This document shows, piece after piece, positions 5,321-7,343 of a stretch of 7,343 bases of DNA. The notes beneath the pieces are model-generated. The model was not told where the DNA came from. It worked only from the letters and a program-made list of their open reading frames with translations, and made no database searches. Positions within the stretch are counted from its first letter, which is position 1. Each line of letters starts with the position of its first letter. The translations under genes and the position numbers were made by a program. Source of the stretch: Ktedonobacteraceae bacterium (lineage in GTDB: Bacteria; Chloroflexota; Ktedonobacteria; Ktedonobacterales; Ktedonobacteraceae); the NCBI GenBank assembly GCA_014896635.1, contig JADBKA010000237.1:1-7343 (forward strand), given 5' to 3'.

Positions 5321-6148
5321 CTAGCCTTTCAATACGCCAGCCGTCAATCCTCGAACTAGTTGGCGCTGGCCGAAAAACAATGGAAGAAAAGTCGGAATAA
5401 GAATGATGAGCGTAGCCGCCATCTGCGTATTTAAAACCTGCACCTCGTTTGAGTGGAAAATGGCAATACCGATCTGCGTCGTGCGCCAGGGCGAGGAATC
5501 GGTGATGAGCAGTGGCCAGTAAAACTGGTTCCAGGTGGACAGAAAGGTGTAGAGTCCCAGTGTTGCCAGAGCTGGCCGTGACAGCGGCAGCAGGAAACTC
5601 CAGAGGTAGCGTGTATGTCCGCAGCCATCCAGCTTCGCGGCCTCGCGCAGTTCATAAGGGATGGTGAGGAAATACTGGCGCAGGAAGAAAATGCCGAAGC
5701 CACTTGCCAGAAAAGGCACGACCAGTCCCTGGTAGCTATCGTGCCATCCCAGACGGGAGATGAACAGGTAATTTGGCACGATAGTCGCTTCAAAGGGGAT
5801 CATCAGTGTGCCCAGTGTGATGAAGAAGAAAACAGGCTTTCCCCAGAACTCCAGGTAGGCGAAGGCATAGGCAGCCAGAGATGATGTGGTCAGCACCCCG
5901 ACCGTCACCAGCGACGAGACGACAAAGGAGTTGAGAATCCAGCGCAGCAAGTCAGGCTGTTGGACCAGCACATTTACGAAGACGCTCCAGTCCAGATTCC
6001 CCAGGTCAGGCAGCAGGCGTGGCGCAATCGTGGTTCCCTGCAAGGCGATGGAAAGCGCGAAAAATAGGGGGAAAAGCAGAATCAATGAAACCAGGATAAG
6101 TATGATATAGGTGAAAAACGGCCACTTTTCGTGGAGAGCAAAACTCAT
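5321..6148 (-). CDS. Carbohydrate ABC transporter permease, UgpE/MalG-like
   Basis: This 275-residue inner-membrane permease forms half of the transport channel. Six helices can be placed: near 11-33, 72-95, 104-125, 140-160, 186-207 and 243-262. The cytoplasmic EAA loop that contacts the ATPase is present as ELREAAKLDGCGHTRYLWSF, leading into LLPLSRPAL (166-194). The block TLMIPFEATIVPNYLFI, followed by SRLGWHDSYQG and GIFFLRQYF, is close to UgpE. The length matches the family. The start ATG (6148-6146) overlaps the TGA stop of the upstream permease as ATGA, so the two are probably translationally coupled; only a weak GAAGGG site precedes it. The protein ends near ...TAGVLKG, typical of MalG-type permeases. 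It works with the other permease, the binding lipoprotein and an ATPase not encoded here. Confidence 0.93.
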   Translation of the reverse strand: MSFALHEKWPFFTYIILILVSLILLFPLFFALSIALQGTTIAPRLLPDLGNLDWSVFVNVLVQQPDLLRWILNSFVVSSLVTVGVLTTSSLAAYAFAYLEFWGKPVFFFITLGTLMIPFEATIVPNYLFISRLGWHDSYQGLVVPFLASGFGIFFLRQYFLTIPYELREAAKLDGCGHTRYLWSFLLPLSRPALATLGLYTFLSTWNQFYWPLLITDSSPWRTTQIGIAIFHSNEVQVLNTQMAATLIILIPTFLPLFFGQRQLVRGLTAGVLKG

Positions 6149-7167
6149 CGGTAATGTACCCTTCGTCCCAGAAAAACTAACTGTGCAAGACTGAGTAACA
6201 AGAGAATGGCAAACAGGATCATGGACATCGCCGAGGCGAGACCATAGCGATGATCAAGCCAGAAGGTACGATATGTTGCGTAGATGAAAACATTCGTTGA
6301 GCTTTCAGGTCCTTCGCTGTTCATGAGGACGTTGAACTGGGTGAATGCCTGGAAGCTCTGAATGGTATCAACGATTAACAGGAAGAGTAAAATAGGTGAC
6401 AACAGTGGCACTGTGATGTGTCGGAAGCTTTGCCAGCGGGTTGCACCTTCCAGTGCGGCGCTTTCATAGAGTTCGAGAGGGATGGTTTGCATCCCTGCCA
6501 GGATAATGACAAAGTTGAAGCCCAGGCCGGCCCAGACTGTCATCAGTGCGATGGCCGGCAACGCCGTTGCCGCGTTATTGAGCAATCCCGGCTGCGGCAG
6601 ATTCAAAAGCGTGCTCAGCCAGGTAGTGGTATTGGTGGTGGGATCATAAATCAATGCCCAGATGACGCTCGCGCTTGCCAGGGAGATGGCGATGCTGCTG
6701 GTGAAGATTGAGCGGAAGAAGTTGATGCCGCGCACTTTTGCCTGCGCGAGTGACGCCAGTCCCAGCCCACACAGGATTTGTAACAGCACGACCATCAAAG
6801 CAAACTGGCAGCTTGTGACAAGGCTCCGCAGATAGCCGTCCTGTCCGCTGCCATCGAGGTCGAGGATCTGCAAGTAGTAGCGCAGGCCGACAAATTGTAC
6901 CGGCTCGCCCGTCTCGTTGGTGATGTGAAGACTCAACCAGATGGCGCGAAAGAAAGGGAAATAAGAGAACAGAGCGAACACGACAAGAGCCGGAGCGAGA
7001 TAGAGCAGCGCCCAACCGAAGTCGCGCCAGGTCCGGCTCACTCGTATTCTTCGCCTTTGCCGGTATTGCTGACGCTGTGGAAGAGCTCGCTGTGGAAACT
7101 CGATCACTGCTGCCGCAACTTCGGGGGCATTGACATCTCGATAGTGCCTGAAGAAGCGTTGTTTCAA
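6145..7167 (-). CDS. Sugar ABC transporter permease, UgpA/MalF-like
   Basis: This is the first gene of the importer operon and encodes the partner permease (340 residues). After an Arg/Gln-rich cytoplasmic tail (1-50), unusually long for this group, TM1 begins at WALLYLAPALVVFALF (52-67). Further helices lie near 115-140, 150-173, 202-225, 256-275 and 312-333. The EAA loop is ELYESAALEGATRWQSFRHI, leading into TVPLLSP (232-258), the surface bound by the ATPase. The start is TTG (7167-7165), chosen because GGGAGG (7178-7173) sits 5 nt before it and no ATG lies nearby. A GTG at codon 43 would remove most of the tail but lacks a good site. The rare start codon may lower expression. The order permease-permease-binding protein differs from E. 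coli ugpB-A-E-C. No ATPase gene is present in the window. Confidence 0.92.
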   Translation of the reverse strand: MKQRFFRHYRDVNAPEVAAAVIEFPQRALPQRQQYRQRRRIRVSRTWRDFGWALLYLAPALVVFALFSYFPFFRAIWLSLHITNETGEPVQFVGLRYYLQILDLDGSGQDGYLRSLVTSCQFALMVVLLQILCGLGLASLAQAKVRGINFFRSIFTSSIAISLASASVIWALIYDPTTNTTTWLSTLLNLPQPGLLNNAATALPAIALMTVWAGLGFNFVIILAGMQTIPLELYESAALEGATRWQSFRHITVPLLSPILLFLLIVDTIQSFQAFTQFNVLMNSEGPESSTNVFIYATYRTFWLDHRYGLASAMSMILFAILLLLSLAQLVFLGRRVHYR

Positions 7168-7172
7168 GGCAG

Positions 7173-7178
7173 CCTCCC
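7173..7178 (-). promoter_or_regulatory. Strong ribosome binding site deciding the TTG start at 7167
   Basis: GGGAGG on the minus strand, 5 nt before TTG 7167-7165, is the best Shine-Dalgarno sequence in this region and is the main reason for accepting a TTG start for the first permease. Confidence 0.65.
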
Positions 7179-7220
7179 TGCTCAGAGTGATTTTAGTAGA
7201 TCCGGTTTAGCGGATAGTGA

Positions 7221-7260
7221 AGATAGGGGACCAGAGGAGCGTTCCCTAGATCTCTTTTTT
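7221..7260 (+). terminator. Hairpin plus T-run, possible plus-strand terminator upstream of the importer operon
   Basis: AGATAGGGGA (7221-7230) pairs imperfectly with TCCCTAGATCT (7243-7253), about 9 pairs with small bulges, and is followed by CTTTTTT (7254-7260). In the plus direction this looks like an intrinsic terminator, though no plus-strand gene ends here. In the minus direction the same hairpin would be part of the operon's leader. A second small hairpin lies at 7200-7215 (ATCCG/CGGAT). Confidence 0.3.
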
Positions 7261-7291
7261 CAAAAAATTTGATAGTAGTTATTCTTGAGTA

Positions 7292-7304
7292 AGTATAGGG
7301 GGGG
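7292..7304 (-). promoter_or_regulatory. Possible -10 box of the importer operon beside a C7/G7 tract
   Basis: On the minus strand TATACT (7297-7292) could be a -10 box, with transcription starting near 7285 and a leader of about 118 nt to TTG 7167. It is directly preceded by seven C (7304-7298). The -35 region at 16-18 nt spacing (TTTTCG or ATTTTC) is poor, so the promoter call is weak. Otherwise 7261-7343 is AT-rich, with no gene seen. Confidence 0.25.
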
Positions 7305-7343
7305 CATATTAAACGAAAATAAACGGGGAGCTAAATTCTGGTT

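Noticed and set aside
1..7343. CRISPR array, tRNA and rRNA genes
   Set aside because: No regularly spaced repeats, tRNA-like folds or rRNA sequence were recognised on reading the window; no covariance-model search could be run.

Overview
The window looks like chromosomal DNA from a bacterium of the phylum Chloroflexota, most likely a Ktedonobacter-type organism. This is inferred from moderate GC, a Ser/Thr kinase start of the MLDRTGKxLGNY...GQGGFADVYL type, a TnpB subfamily familiar from those genomes, and a mixture of sugar-uptake and mobile genes. The species cannot be fixed from the sequence.

Layout. Positions 1-114 (minus strand) hold the first 37 or so codons of a Ser/Thr protein kinase that runs off the left edge. 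It has a good promoter and ribosome binding site, but a one-base frameshift lies just after the start. Positions about 263-1546 hold an IS200/IS605-superfamily element carrying only tnpB (353-1492, plus). The two ends form hairpins sharing the core GCCTTYAGGC, the RuvC and zinc-finger residues are intact, and the right end can fold as an omega-RNA pseudoknot. There is no tnpA in the window. Positions 1547-1980 are non-coding. They hold a promoter whose -35 box abuts the element's right end, a 16-bp palindrome just after the predicted start of transcription, and a leader of about 400 nt with several inverted repeats and a 27-codon ORF. Positions 1981-3246 (plus) encode a 12-TM MFS exporter. Positions 3351-3719 (plus) encode a stand-alone serine-recombinase catalytic domain with altered active-site positions.

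A GC-rich hairpin at 3757-3783 separates these plus-strand genes from a convergent minus-strand operon. Read in the direction of transcription, the operon is permease 1 (7167-6145), permease 2 (6148-5321, 4-bp overlap) and a lipoprotein solute-binding protein (5292-3886). Together they form the membrane and binding parts of a UgpA/UgpE/UgpB-type carbohydrate or polyol ABC importer. No ATPase gene is present, so these proteins presumably use an MsmK/UgpC-type ATPase encoded elsewhere. The upstream region 7168-7343 holds its leader and a possible promoter.

The most interesting parts are the omega-RNA fold with its predicted guide, the possible IS-edge hybrid promoter and structured leader before the efflux gene, the frameshifted kinase start, and the orphan recombinase domain. 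None proves a new system; each is a specific hypothesis that can be tested.
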